In this document: positions 27,757 to 36,377 of the stretch, one piece after another | How positions within the stretch are numbered: position 1 is the first letter of the stretch | Layout of the letters: each line of letters begins with the position of its first letter | NCBI RefSeq assembly: GCF_007954585.1 | Contig: NZ_CP042382.1 | Span: 2,914,001 to 2,978,000 of the forward strand | Length of the DNA: 64,000 nucleotides | Direction: 5' to 3' | From: Pistricoccus aurantiacus | Lineage (GTDB): Bacteria > Pseudomonadota > Gammaproteobacteria > Pseudomonadales > Halomonadaceae | Program-made: the position numbers and the translations under genes | Notes under the pieces: generated by a model | Seen by the model: the letters and a program-made list of their open reading frames with translations, nothing else | Told to the model about the DNA's origin: nothing | Databases searched by the model: none

Positions 27757-28428
27757 TCAACGTAACACCCGCATTACCATGAACGCCTCGGCGGCTTGCA
27801 CGCCAACACAGTGTCCATGATGTGTTGCAAGATGAGATATGTGCTCAGCGTTGCGCGAATGAGGTGCAGGTCGCATTTCGAGGGCATAGGCCTCGAGGGC
27901 TTTCTGTTTAGTATCAAGATAATTTGAGATATCGATGTAGAGTGTCGGAAGGAATGGCGCTTGGCCAGCGCTGCTCCATTCGGTACTCGACATGACTTCG
28001 AAGGTCAGTATTTCCTTGACCGTGGTGCCCGGTAAGGGACGGCAGGCCGTCATTACCGCTTCATGAGTTTTTCGATGATCAATATTTAAATCACCGAAAT
28101 GATGCGTATAGATGGTGTCAGGCGCGAGGCGCGCTATCACCACTTCCAACGGTTGCACGATATCCAGCAAAGCCAGACTGTCGAGTCGGTTGTCCGGCAG
28201 GCCGAGGTAGCTTGTGCTGCTGACCCCGAGAATCTGCTGAGCTCTCTCGGCGGCCTGCTGACGCTCGTCCAGTGCGCCGTCATCGTTGTCCTGTCGCGAG
28301 GATACGCCGTCGGCGAGAAACACCGTATGAACGGTATCGCCTTCCGCCACGTGACGCGCCATCGTGCCACCGCAGCCCAGCGCCTCGTCATCCGTATGTG
28401 CCGCCACGACCAGAACCGTCTTACTCAT
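27757..28428 (-). CDS. PIG-L family N-deacetylase
   Basis: A 223-residue protein starting at the ATG at 28428 with GGAG upstream. The N-terminal VLVVAAHTDDEALGCGGTMA carries the zinc-binding H-x-D-D motif of the PIG-L/LmbE family, and HHFGDLNIDHRKTHEAV supplies the later His residues. These enzymes remove acetyl groups from GlcNAc-like sugars. Here it follows pseI with the start just inside the pseI end, so it probably deacetylates a precursor or the nonulosonic acid itself before another acyl group is added. The stop coincides with the beginning of the NeuB fragment. Confidence 0.88.
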   Translation of the reverse strand: MSKTVLVVAAHTDDEALGCGGTMARHVAEGDTVHTVFLADGVSSRQDNDDGALDERQQAAERAQQILGVSSTSYLGLPDNRLDSLALLDIVQPLEVVIARLAPDTIYTHHFGDLNIDHRKTHEAVMTACRPLPGTTVKEILTFEVMSSTEWSSAGQAPFLPTLYIDISNYLDTKQKALEAYALEMRPAPHSRNAEHISHLATHHGHCVGVQAAEAFMVMRVLR

Positions 28429-29467
28429 CAAACAGCTCCCAGCTAGTTGGCGTTCCGCGGGTGACGTCGACCTTGAGCCGCTTGCCGATTACGTTGTCGT
28501 AGTATTTCGGCGCCAGTCCCAGGCCGGGCCGGATACGACGAATGTCGTCGGCCTTCACCGTTTCCCCTTTCGCGACATCGCGCACGAAGTACACGGAGCG
28601 GCGAAACAGCTTGTTGCCCTCCTCCGCCTGATGCCGGGCGAAACCGACGCTACCCAGCGCCGCCCAGGCGTCGCGGGCGTCGCGGCATAAGCGTTTCAGC
28701 TCATCCGGCTCGATGGAGAAATCGCTGTCCGGCCCCTTCTCCGCCCGGCTCAGAGTGAAGTGCTTTTCGATGACGCAGGCACCCAGGGCCACCGCCGCCA
28801 CGGAGGCGGTCGTGCCCAGGGTATGATCGGAAAGGCCGGGAAGCGTACCGAAGCGCCGTGACAGCTCGGTGAGTTGGCGCAGGTTGGCCTGATCCATGGG
28901 CGCGGGATAGCTGCTGATGCAATGCAGCAGCACCAGATCCTGGCAGCCTGCCTCGCGGGCAGTAGCAACGGCTTCCTCCAGTTCCGCCTCGCTCGCCATG
29001 CCGGAGGACATGATCAGGGGCTTGCCCTTGCCAGCGGCATAGCGAATCAGGGGCAGGTCCGTCACTTCGAAGGACGCGATCTTGTAGGCGGGCACATCCA
29101 GGCTTTCCAGAAGATCGACGGCGCTTTCGTCGAAGGGAGTCGAGAACACGGTAATACCGCGCTTTCGCGCGTGCTCGATCATCGCTTGGTGCCACTCGAA
29201 AGGCGTCTGCGCCCACTTGTACAGGTCGTACAGCCGATAGCCGTCCCAGGGGCCGCCCTTGATCAGAAATTCCGGCCGGTCGCTGTCGATGGTCATGGTG
29301 TCGGCGGTATAGGTCTGCAGCTTGACCGCATCGGCGCCGCATGCCTTGGCCGCGTCGATGGTTTCCAGAGCGCGGTTCAGATCGCCATTATGGTTGGCGG
29401 AAAGCTCCGCGATGATATAGGGCGGATGCTCCGGGCCGATCTTTCTGCCGTTGATGGTATAACTCAT
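28421..29467 (-). CDS. pseI: Pseudaminic acid synthase PseI
   Basis: A 348-residue enzyme that condenses the 2,4-diacetamido-trideoxy-altrose hexose with phosphoenolpyruvate to form the nine-carbon acid. Visible: IIAELSANHNGDLNRALETI, KLQTYTADTMTIDS (typical of PseI rather than NeuB), GITVFSTPFDESAVDLLE, KPLIMSSGMAS and HFTLSRAEKGPDSDFSIEP. The C-terminal antifreeze-like SAF domain begins around RRSVYFVRDVAKGETV. Its start overlaps the formyltransferase stop (ATGA). Length and motifs are complete. Confidence 0.95.
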   Translation of the reverse strand: MSYTINGRKIGPEHPPYIIAELSANHNGDLNRALETIDAAKACGADAVKLQTYTADTMTIDSDRPEFLIKGGPWDGYRLYDLYKWAQTPFEWHQAMIEHARKRGITVFSTPFDESAVDLLESLDVPAYKIASFEVTDLPLIRYAAGKGKPLIMSSGMASEAELEEAVATAREAGCQDLVLLHCISSYPAPMDQANLRQLTELSRRFGTLPGLSDHTLGTTASVAAVALGACVIEKHFTLSRAEKGPDSDFSIEPDELKRLCRDARDAWAALGSVGFARHQAEEGNKLFRRSVYFVRDVAKGETVKADDIRRIRPGLGLAPKYYDNVIGKRLKVDVTRGTPTSWELFDE

Positions 29468-30165
29468 GAGCCTGCTGTCTCCTCGGAACGAATCGGGCGA
29501 ATGACCACCTGAGCGCGCAGTTCGCCGTCGCCTCGTTCCGCCTGGGTGAATTCATATCGGTACCCATCCCGCTCGATGAAGGCATGGGGATAGGTTGGGG
29601 CGTCCAGCATGCGAATATGATCGTAAAGCTCATCCAGGCCGGCTTCGCGAGGGAGCTCGCTCTGAGCCGGCGTGCGGCGCTTGAAGGTGACCACATCGCC
29701 CTGCTGGGCGACGGGTGCCGGCTGGGTGGCGATCATCCAGCGAATGATATCGACGCTGAGCTTGCCGGCTCGCTGATAGATGTCCTCGGCGCGTCCCGCT
29801 AGCGATAAAGGCCGCTTGGTATAAACAGGCCCTGCGTCCATTTCATCGACCATGCGCAAGGCACTCAGCTTCGTTTCTCGATGCCCCGCCTTGATGAGAT
29901 TCTGCAACGGGCTGCCGCCGCGACCGTAGGGCACATCGGTCATGTGAAAGCAGACGCATTCGAAGCGTTCCCAGATGTCTCTGGGTACCAGCCAGTTCCA
30001 GTGTAGAAAAAAAATGTAATGTGGTGCCGCTTGATCGACCAAGTCAGCCAGCTGATCGGAGGTACTCACCCAATACCAGTCGCCGGGTTCTTCTTGCTTT
30101 AATGTTTCAAAAGCTGCCTTATGCCATTCCTTGCTACTTGCAACAATGTATTTTTCTTGCTTCAT
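29464..30165 (-). CDS. Formyltransferase-family protein of the pseudaminic cluster
   Basis: A 233-residue protein with the formyltransferase core: YIFFLHWNWLVPRDIWERFECVCFHMTDVPYGRGGSPLQNLI. This resembles the methionyl-tRNA formyltransferase HPSLLP region but carries HMTDVP, and it is followed by ALRMVDEMDAGPVYTKRPL. Such proteins use N10-formyl-tetrahydrofolate to formylate a sugar amine. Its position between pseH and pseI, overlapping pseI, suggests an N-formyl group on the nonulosonic acid, in keeping with the deacetylase next door. Sugar and site are inferred. Confidence 0.8.
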   Translation of the reverse strand: MKQEKYIVASSKEWHKAAFETLKQEEPGDWYWVSTSDQLADLVDQAAPHYIFFLHWNWLVPRDIWERFECVCFHMTDVPYGRGGSPLQNLIKAGHRETKLSALRMVDEMDAGPVYTKRPLSLAGRAEDIYQRAGKLSVDIIRWMIATQPAPVAQQGDVVTFKRRTPAQSELPREAGLDELYDHIRMLDAPTYPHAFIERDGYRYEFTQAERGDGELRAQVVIRPIRSEETAGS

Positions 30166-30218
30166 CCGTATACCTATTGGCTGATCAAGCGTTCACTACC
30201 ATCGATAATCGGTAAACT

Positions 30219-30749
30219 TCATTGAGCTAGCGCTTCACGTGCCTTTAGCCAGTCCGACGCCAAGATGCCAAAGCGATGAACATCATGATATCGGACGCCA
30301 TCGAAGTGCTGGTCCCGCAGCAGCCCTTCCTGATAAAAACTCAAACGACGATGAAGACGAATAGAGCGTTCGTTGAACGCTAGCGCCTCACCGCATAGCT
30401 TATGCAGGGTCAGATGATCGAAGACATGGCCAAGCACGGCGCAACCCAGCTGAAATCCCGTTCCTTTCTGCGCGAAAGGCGCCAGATGAAAGCTCCAGTC
30501 GGCAATCGGGCCTTGCTTTACCTGAGTGATATTAACGAAGCCACAAGCCACACCGTTCTGCTCAAAAATTAGCAAATGAGTGCCAGGCGCCTGGCTCGCC
30601 CGCATGAACCATTGATGATGCTCATCCGGACTAATCTCATGCTGGGTATACATATAGCGACGAACGTCGGGGTGATTGCGCCATTCGCGAACGTTATCCA
30701 AATCGTCGGCTTGCATGGGACGTAGTCGACTAGCCGTCATTCGCACCAT
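30219..30749 (-). CDS. pseH: PseH, N-acetyltransferase of the pseudaminic pathway
   Basis: A 176-residue GNAT-fold protein. MTASRLRPMQADDLDNVREW and RNHPDVRRYMYTQHEIS, then QKGTGFQLGCAVLGHVFDHL (acetyl-CoA loop) and KLCGEALAFNERSIRLHRRLSF follow the PseH pattern. It should acetylate the C4 amine of UDP-4-amino-4,6-dideoxy-beta-L-AltNAc made by PseB and PseC. The start lies 20 bases inside pseG, giving translational coupling. Confidence 0.88.
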   Translation of the reverse strand: MVRMTASRLRPMQADDLDNVREWRNHPDVRRYMYTQHEISPDEHHQWFMRASQAPGTHLLIFEQNGVACGFVNITQVKQGPIADWSFHLAPFAQKGTGFQLGCAVLGHVFDHLTLHKLCGEALAFNERSIRLHRRLSFYQEGLLRDQHFDGVRYHDVHRFGILASDWLKAREALAQ

Positions 30750-31872
30750 CCTGTGTTAATAACACCATGGCTTCGACCACATGGTCACTTCCCCGACCGT
30801 CGGTAACCGCCGATGTCGCTTGATCGAGCATGGCTAAGCTAGCGGGTGACGCGGATTTACGCAGCACAGGCGGTAATCGTGTTGAGATGTCCGCGACTTC
30901 TCCCACGAGGATGGCGGCACCGGTGGCGGACAACGCCTTCGCGCCGTTCCATTGATTTTCCGCCAATACCACCACCAGCGTCGGCAGCCCCAGACAACAA
31001 CGTTCCCAAGACGTACTGCCCGCCGCACCAATGGCCAGATCCGCCCGTGCCATGCGCTCGGCCATATCGGTGACGTTCACCGCCACCTCGGTGGGCCACG
31101 GCATCATTGCCGCTTGATCCTTGACCTGGGCAAGCCAAGGCGCGTTGCCGCCCATGACCACGCTGATACGACAGTCTTGAGGCAATTGAAATTGGCGCAA
31201 GGCATCGAGCACCGCGCCGGTGGCGTTATCCTTGTCGATGCCGCCCATGGTGATCAATAGCTGCTTGAGTCGCGGCGTCGCGCGCCGATCCAGGCTGGTC
31301 TCCCGCAGGCGGGCGAACTCGGGACGCAGCAAGGCATAGTGAGGGCCGATCAGCCGCGTGCAGTGCTCGGACACGAGCCCGACATAGTCCTCGGCCTGGC
31401 GCCCGAGGTTTTGATCTAAGAGTACATCGCAGCCATGTTCGCGATCCGCCAGATCGTCGATCACCAGCAGGCGGCAGCCTGGTGGAAGTACCGTCTCTTC
31501 CCAGCGCCTGTCCAGGGCGTAGTGGTCAACCACCAGCCAATCGGGGGCTAGACCTTCGAGAATAGCGCGGCTTTGTCGGGCGTCTTCTTGCCAGCTGGCG
31601 CCCAGCCAGGCCGCATGGGCGAGCGGCGAGACTTCTTCAGGTGCCATGCTTTCCGGCGACATAGGTAAGGTATCAACCTGAAAGCCCCGCGAGCGAATCG
31701 CCTCGATCAGGTGCCCCGGATGCTCGCGGCACAGGAAATGGCACTCGGCGCCTCGTTCACGTAAAGCATCCGCCAAGGTCAGGCAACGCATGACATGGCC
31801 GGTGCCAATGGTCAGTGACGCATCGACGCGGAAAGCCACGATCAAGACCTGAGAACCGGATGAGATAGTCAT
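30730..31872 (-). CDS. pseG: PseG, UDP-diacetamido-altropyranose hydrolase
   Basis: From the ATG at 31872 the product is 380 residues; the frame upstream belongs to pseF sequence in another frame. IVAFRVDASLTIGTGHVMRC holds the conserved His/Arg loop of PseG, and LVVDHYALDRRWE, LVIDDLADREHGCDVLLDQN and AIGAAGSTSWERCCLGLPTL follow in the order expected for a GT28-like nucleotide-sugar hydrolase. It releases UDP from UDP-2,4-diacetamido-2,4,6-trideoxy-altrose. ATGA overlap with pseF upstream and a 20-base overlap with pseH downstream place it in one operon. Confidence 0.92.
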   Translation of the reverse strand: MTISSGSQVLIVAFRVDASLTIGTGHVMRCLTLADALRERGAECHFLCREHPGHLIEAIRSRGFQVDTLPMSPESMAPEEVSPLAHAAWLGASWQEDARQSRAILEGLAPDWLVVDHYALDRRWEETVLPPGCRLLVIDDLADREHGCDVLLDQNLGRQAEDYVGLVSEHCTRLIGPHYALLRPEFARLRETSLDRRATPRLKQLLITMGGIDKDNATGAVLDALRQFQLPQDCRISVVMGGNAPWLAQVKDQAAMMPWPTEVAVNVTDMAERMARADLAIGAAGSTSWERCCLGLPTLVVVLAENQWNGAKALSATGAAILVGEVADISTRLPPVLRKSASPASLAMLDQATSAVTDGRGSDHVVEAMVLLTQDGANDG

Positions 31873-32579
31873 GCCCTCGTCGTCTCGGCTTGCCAGCTGC
31901 GGAATAGCCATTCGGCCCGCTGCCAGTCCTCCGGCGTATCGATATCCTGTACCCGATGCCGGGGGAGCATTACCGGGACGGCATGTTCGGAAAAGATCGG
32001 TCGGCCCTCGCGCCAGGCCTCGGCCCGCCCCCAATAGAACTGGCCGGCATCGTGAAAAGCCTCTTCGAGATCCTGGGAACGGGTGGCGACGTGTTCGGGC
32101 TGAAACATCGCCACGCGTCCTTCGGCGGTTATACGAATCGCGCGTTGGATGGGAAAGGCGTAGCTAGTCACGGAAAAGGCGTAATCGACAGCCTGCTCTT
32201 CAAGAACCGCCAAGCCGCGCCGAAGGTCTTCCGGCTGAACGAAAGGCGCAGTGGCGTACAGACAACAGACCGTCTGGGGTGCCTGATCATGTTCACGCAG
32301 CCAGTCGATGGCCTGGGCGATCACCGGAATCGTGCCGGTATGATCGTCCGCCAGCTCTTTTGGCCGCAAGAAAGGCACCTCAGCGCCCCATTGCCGGGCA
32401 ACCTCGGCGATCTCATTATCGTCGGTGGAAACAATCACCCGCTCGAAGCAGCCGCTGGCCAGAGCCGCCTCGATGGACCAGGCGATCATCGGCTTGCCCC
32501 CGAACGCCTTGATGTTCTTGTGCGGGATACGCTTGCTGCCGCTGCGGGCAGGAATAATGGCGACATGATTATTCACCAT
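31869..32579 (-). CDS. pseF: PseF, pseudaminic acid CMP-transferase
   Basis: A 236-residue cytidylyltransferase, start chosen at MVNNHVAIIPARSGSKRIPH because this is the family's N-terminus. The mononucleotide loop ARSGSKRIPHKNIK, PMIAWSIEAALASG and STDDNEIAEVA are visible. It activates the nine-carbon acid as CMP-Pse for transfer. The start overlaps the end of the HEPN-like gene upstream by 11 bases, and its stop overlaps the pseG start. The longer frame to 32627 has no support. Confidence 0.93.
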   Translation of the reverse strand: MVNNHVAIIPARSGSKRIPHKNIKAFGGKPMIAWSIEAALASGCFERVIVSTDDNEIAEVARQWGAEVPFLRPKELADDHTGTIPVIAQAIDWLREHDQAPQTVCCLYATAPFVQPEDLRRGLAVLEEQAVDYAFSVTSYAFPIQRAIRITAEGRVAMFQPEHVATRSQDLEEAFHDAGQFYWGRAEAWREGRPIFSEHAVPVMLPRHRVQDIDTPEDWQRAEWLFRSWQAETTRA

Positions 32580-33123
32580 AGGGAAACAAGGCTCCAAAGG
32601 TGTCCAGCAATTGGCGATCAACGTCACTGACCAGCTGATCCACTACAACGATGGCGGCATCGAGAGACTTATGACTGATATTGCGACATCTTCCCTGCTG
32701 GTCTTTACCATTGCGATGCACGATGTCGTGTCGGCAAGTTATGACATCGAGCACCTCATCGGTGATCTTGATTCGGATATCAAACGCCTCACGAAACAAG
32801 GGCTCTACATCCGAAAGATTATGGAAGTTGATATGGTGTATCAAGGCAATGAGGTACTGGTGGATATCGCTTTTCAAGGCAAATTCAAGCGATACGCGCA
32901 TACTCCTAAATTTCTTGGTATTGGCAACGTTGATGGCCAGAGAAGGCGCTTGGTCAATCAAATGCAGAGCGACAGCTTGTAAATAGACTTCAAGGCTAGT
33001 GACTACATTGGCATAGAGCAGCCTACGAATCAGTGGATCGTCCTGCTCGGCTCGTTGCCGAATTTCATGAATGCATTCTGTAAAGTTCGCATACTGTTCA
33101 GTCGTCATTGAGTCTGACGGCAT
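32569..33123 (-). CDS. HEPN-like helical protein of unknown role in the pse operon
   Basis: A 184-residue all-helical protein with LLYANVVTSLEVYLQAVALH in the first half and CRHDIVHRNGKDQQGR near residues 128-143. The R-x4-H arrangement (RHDIVH) is the classical HEPN RNase motif. It overlaps the 109-residue gene upstream by 26 bases and pseF downstream by 11 bases, so all three should be translated together. No pseudaminic enzyme resembles it. It could be a toxin/antitoxin or a defence-type protein carried in the operon, or a structural HEPN without catalysis. Confidence 0.65.
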   Translation of the reverse strand: MPSDSMTTEQYANFTECIHEIRQRAEQDDPLIRRLLYANVVTSLEVYLQAVALHLIDQAPSLAINVANTKKFRSMRVSLEFALKSDIHQYLIALIHHINFHNLSDVEPLFREAFDIRIKITDEVLDVITCRHDIVHRNGKDQQGRCRNISHKSLDAAIVVVDQLVSDVDRQLLDTFGALFPYGE

Positions 33124-33427
33124 AATGCAATTCCTTGATCACCTCGAGATTGACAGGATGTTGGTCAAGCGACCACATAACGCCCGTCTTCATGGAGTGA
33201 ATCACGATGGTGTAGGCATTCCCCTCTTCATCGGTAAAGGAATCTACATTTTCCACGGTGCTATCAGCGGAGTATTCGGCTAGCAAATTGGGAGAAGGAA
33301 TACTGGCAATATGCAATAACCGCTCTCCTCGATAGATATACAAGTAGCCGCCACTCAATGCGACTCGGTTATCGCTGCCTTCCAGATGATCGGCGAATTC
33401 ATTGCCAGCGCTTTTAGCCATCGCCAT
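33098..33427 (-). CDS. Unknown 109-residue partner of the HEPN-like protein
   Basis: Begins at an ATG preceded by a strong GGAGG site. The product is acidic with predicted beta-rich sequence (YLYIYRGERLLHIASIP, then NAYTIVIHSMKTGVMWSLD) and no signal or membrane segment. I do not recognise a family. It lies 46 bases after pseC and overlaps the HEPN-like gene by 26 bases. The two overlapped small genes, inserted between pseC and pseF, have the layout of an antitoxin-toxin pair. Confidence 0.6.
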   Translation of the reverse strand: MAMAKSAGNEFADHLEGSDNRVALSGGYLYIYRGERLLHIASIPSPNLLAEYSADSTVENVDSFTDEEGNAYTIVIHSMKTGVMWSLDQHPVNLEVIKELHYAVRLNDD

Positions 33428-33473
33428 GGGTACCTCCTACTGCACGGACTAACGCACAGGATGGAATAAAAGT

Positions 33474-34643
33474 TCACGATGCCTGCACTGACACTGCCGC
33501 CCTGACGGCAACCACTACCTCATCCTGTTGCGCGTCGCTCATCGTCGGGAACAGCGGCAGGCTGATCGCTTCTCTATAATAGGCTTCGGCCTGAGGAAAG
33601 TCGCCTTGCCGAAAACCCAGCCGTTGATAGTAGGGCTGGGTATGTACCGGAATATAGTGCAGGTTGACGCCGATACCCTGCTCGCGCAGGAATTCGAAGA
33701 CGTCGCGATGCGTCTTGTCGATGCGTCCAAGATCGAAGCGAATCACGTACAGGTGACGCCCGGAGTAGCTGTCCGGATGCTGCCAGGGTGTAGTCAGTGG
33801 GAGATCCGCGAGTAGCTCATCATAGCGCTCGGCCAGGGCATTGCGACGGGCCACGTAGTCATCCAGTCGCGCCATTTGCGAAATGCCTAATGCTGCCTGC
33901 AGCTCTGTCATGCGGTAGTTGAAGCCCAAGTCGATCTGCTGATAGTACCAGGGGCCGTCCGGTTCATGGGTCATCAGGTGCGGTTCGCGGGTGATACCGT
34001 GGCTGCGCAGCAGGTTCATGCGCTCGGCCAAGGCGTCGTCGTTGGTCAGCGCCATGCCGCCTTCGGCGGTGGTGATGATCTTCACCGGGTGAAAGCTGAA
34101 CACGCTGATATCGCTGTAGCGACCGTTGCCGATGTAGTCGCCCTGATACTTGCCGCCGATGGCGTGGGAGGCGTCTTCGATAAGCTTGAAACCGTAGCGC
34201 TGGGCCAGTTGGTGGATGGCTTGCATGTCGCAGGGCTGACCGCACAGGTGCACCGCCACCAGGATCTTGGGCAATCGCCCTTCCCGCTCGGCCTGTTCGA
34301 GCTTGGCGGCCAGCGCCTGCGGGCAAAGGTTATAGGTGCGCGGGTCGATATCCACGAAGTCCACCTGAGCGCCGCAGTACAGCCCGCAGTTGGCGGAGGC
34401 GACGAAGGTGATCGGCGAAGTCCACAGCCAGTCGTCTTCACCTAGCCCCAGCGCCAAACAGGCAATATGCAGCGCCGAGGTGGCGCTGTTGGTCGCCAAG
34501 GCGTGGCGCGCGCCGACCTTCTCCGCCACCGCTTGTTCAAAACGCGGCACCATCGGCCCCTGCGTTAGAAAGTCCGACTGGAGCACCTCGAGTACCGCAT
34601 CGATATCGGACTGTTGAATATCCTGACGACCGTAAGGAATCAT
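33474..34643 (-). CDS. pseC: PseC aminotransferase
   Basis: A 389-residue PLP enzyme from the ATG at 34643 (MIPYGRQDIQQSDIDAVLEV), which overlaps the pseB stop as ATGA. The PLP-binding lysine is in SVFSFHPVKIITTAEGGMAL; KLIEDASHAIGG gives the cofactor-ring Asp. It is of the DegT/DnrJ/EryC1 type and should place the 4-amino group on the keto-sugar made by PseB. The next genes, a HEPN-like pair, interrupt the usual pse order. Confidence 0.94.
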   Translation of the reverse strand: MIPYGRQDIQQSDIDAVLEVLQSDFLTQGPMVPRFEQAVAEKVGARHALATNSATSALHIACLALGLGEDDWLWTSPITFVASANCGLYCGAQVDFVDIDPRTYNLCPQALAAKLEQAEREGRLPKILVAVHLCGQPCDMQAIHQLAQRYGFKLIEDASHAIGGKYQGDYIGNGRYSDISVFSFHPVKIITTAEGGMALTNDDALAERMNLLRSHGITREPHLMTHEPDGPWYYQQIDLGFNYRMTELQAALGISQMARLDDYVARRNALAERYDELLADLPLTTPWQHPDSYSGRHLYVIRFDLGRIDKTHRDVFEFLREQGIGVNLHYIPVHTQPYYQRLGFRQGDFPQAEAYYREAISLPLFPTMSDAQQDEVVVAVRAAVSVQAS

Positions 34644-35641
34644 CAGATTCTCCCGATCTTTTGCCGGTTGACGTCGATCCAGGCCAGCAGCTCCTCGTCG
34701 CGCATCCATTCGCGATTGGTATCGCTGGAGTAGACGAAACCTTCCTCGACCTTCTTGCCGTCCTTGATGCGATTGGCGTCCTTGTCCCAGCTGTTGATGG
34801 CCGGCAGGATCTTGAAGTGCTCCGGGTACTCATAGGTATAGTGAGAGTCCTCGGCGCCGATCATCTGTTCGTGGAGCTTTTCGCCGGGACGAATACCCAC
34901 GATTTTCTGCTCGGCTTCCGGCGCTACCACGCGGGCCAGGTCGGTCACCTTCATGGAAGGAATTTTCTTGACGTAGATTTCGCCGCCTTCCATGTCTTCG
35001 AAGGCGTGCCAGACCAGTTCGACGCCTTCCTCCAGGGAAATCATGAAGCGGGTCATGCGCGCGTCGGTGATGGGCAGCACGCCCTTGTCCTTGACCGACA
35101 TGAAGAAGGGAATCACCGAGCCCCGGGAGCCCATCACGTTACCGTAACGCACTACGGCAAAGCGGGTCTCATGTCCCCCGGCATAGGAGTTGCCGGACAC
35201 AAACAGCTTGTCCGAGGCCAACTTGGTGGCGCCGTAGAGGTTGATCGGACTGCTGGCCTTGTCCGTGGACAGCGCCACCACCCGCTTGACGCCCTTGTCG
35301 ATACAGGCATCGATCAGGTTCATGGCGCCGTTGATATTGGTCTTGACGCATTCGAAAGGATTGTACTCGGCGGTGGGTACGATCTTGGTTGCCGCCGCGT
35401 GCACCACGTAGTCGACCCCGTCCAGGGCGCGATACAGCCGCTCGCGATCGCGCACGTCGCCGATAAAGAAACGTACCCGCAGGTCATCCTGGAACAGCTT
35501 GGCCATTTCCCATTGCTTCATCTCGTCGCGGGAAAAGATGATTACGCGCCGGGGATTATAGCGTTCCAGCAGCATGGGCACGAAGGTATGACCGAAGGAA
35601 CCGGTTCCACCGGTGACAAGAATCGAAGCGTCGTTGAACAT
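34643..35641 (-). CDS. pseB: PseB, UDP-GlcNAc 4,6-dehydratase (inverting)
   Basis: A 332-residue SDR enzyme and first step of pseudaminic biosynthesis: UDP-GlcNAc to the 4-keto-6-deoxy-L-arabino sugar with C5 inversion. Visible: ILVTGGTGSFGHTFVPMLLE, HAAATKIVPTAEYNPFECVKTN, LSTDKASSPINLYGATKLASDKL and VRYGNVMGSRGSVIPFF. The ATG at 35641 has AGGAAA about 8 bases upstream; a TTG codon precedes it. It is the first gene of the pse block. The plus-strand higBA remnants lie 80 bases upstream. Confidence 0.95.
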   Translation of the reverse strand: MFNDASILVTGGTGSFGHTFVPMLLERYNPRRVIIFSRDEMKQWEMAKLFQDDLRVRFFIGDVRDRERLYRALDGVDYVVHAAATKIVPTAEYNPFECVKTNINGAMNLIDACIDKGVKRVVALSTDKASSPINLYGATKLASDKLFVSGNSYAGGHETRFAVVRYGNVMGSRGSVIPFFMSVKDKGVLPITDARMTRFMISLEEGVELVWHAFEDMEGGEIYVKKIPSMKVTDLARVVAPEAEQKIVGIRPGEKLHEQMIGAEDSHYTYEYPEHFKILPAINSWDKDANRIKDGKKVEEGFVYSSDTNREWMRDEELLAWIDVNRQKIGRI

Positions 35642-35720
35642 CAAACAGTTTCCTAGATTTTATGATTTCTTTAAAACGCAGGTGCAAGTTAAAAATTATT
35701 TGTAAAATTTAAATATTCAT

Positions 35721-35924
35721 ATGCACAGGCGCATCCTGATCCGCCCGGCCGTGATCAACGAGGCCACCAGCGTCGAAGACATCAACTTGCCAGGCTATAA
35801 CTTCCATGGCTTACAGGGCTTCAACCCTAAGCGTAACACCGTGCATGTGAACGGCCCTTGGTGTCTCACTTTTGAATTTGAAGGCGGCAACGCTTACCAA
35901 GTTGATTTTGAGCAATACCATTGA
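35721..35924 (+). pseudogene. higB: HigB-type toxin, N-terminally truncated
   Basis: The 67 codons end in DINLPGYNFHGLQGFN and NGPWCLTFEFEGGNAYQVDF, then EQYH, which is the C-terminal two-thirds of a HigB/RelE-like mRNA interferase. About the first 27 residues, which include part of the fold, are missing: upstream is AT-rich sequence with no matching frame. It is followed 16 bases later by an intact higA. The toxin is therefore probably inactive. Confidence 0.75.
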
Positions 35925-35940
35925 AAGAGGTGGAATCACT

Positions 35941-36249
35941 ATGACTATTACCGCAAAGCAAAACCCCAACCGCTGCCCGCCGCACCCCGGCGAAGTGATC
36001 GAAGACATGCTGGAGGATATGGACTACAGCAAGAGCGCCATCGCGCGGATGCTGGGCATCTCACGTCAGCAGTTGCACGCCATCCTGGCCATGCGCAAGC
36101 CAGTCTCGCCAGAAACAGCTGCACGCCTCGGCAAGCTGTTCGGTAACGGCCCTGGCCTGTGGCTGCGCCTACAGGCGGCCCACGATGCCTGGCACGCCGA
36201 GCGCGAAGTAGACGTCAGCGCGGTGCCCTCGCTGACGCTTGCGGGATAA
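35941..36249 (+). CDS. higA: HigA-family antitoxin
   Basis: A 102-residue XRE-type protein from ATG 35941 with a GAAAGAGG ribosome site upstream. CPPHPGEVIEDMLEDMDYSK leads into the helix-turn-helix SKSAIARMLGISRQQLHAIL, followed by SPETAARLGKLFGNGPGLWLRLQ, the standard HigA layout. It would bind the higBA operator and neutralise HigB. Because its toxin partner is truncated it now appears to be an orphan antitoxin or regulator. Confidence 0.9.
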   Translation: MTITAKQNPNRCPPHPGEVIEDMLEDMDYSKSAIARMLGISRQQLHAILAMRKPVSPETAARLGKLFGNGPGLWLRLQAAHDAWHAEREVDVSAVPSLTLAG

Positions 36250-36377
36250 ATCTTTATTATCGGGGGTGGCTCTGTATTTTCATTCCAGACCAGGTGGGAC
36301 CAACCCGGGGAGTGCCGGGGCAGGCTTCATCCACTCGGCAAACGCGCGTTGCAGTTGCTCGGCATTCATCAAGACCA

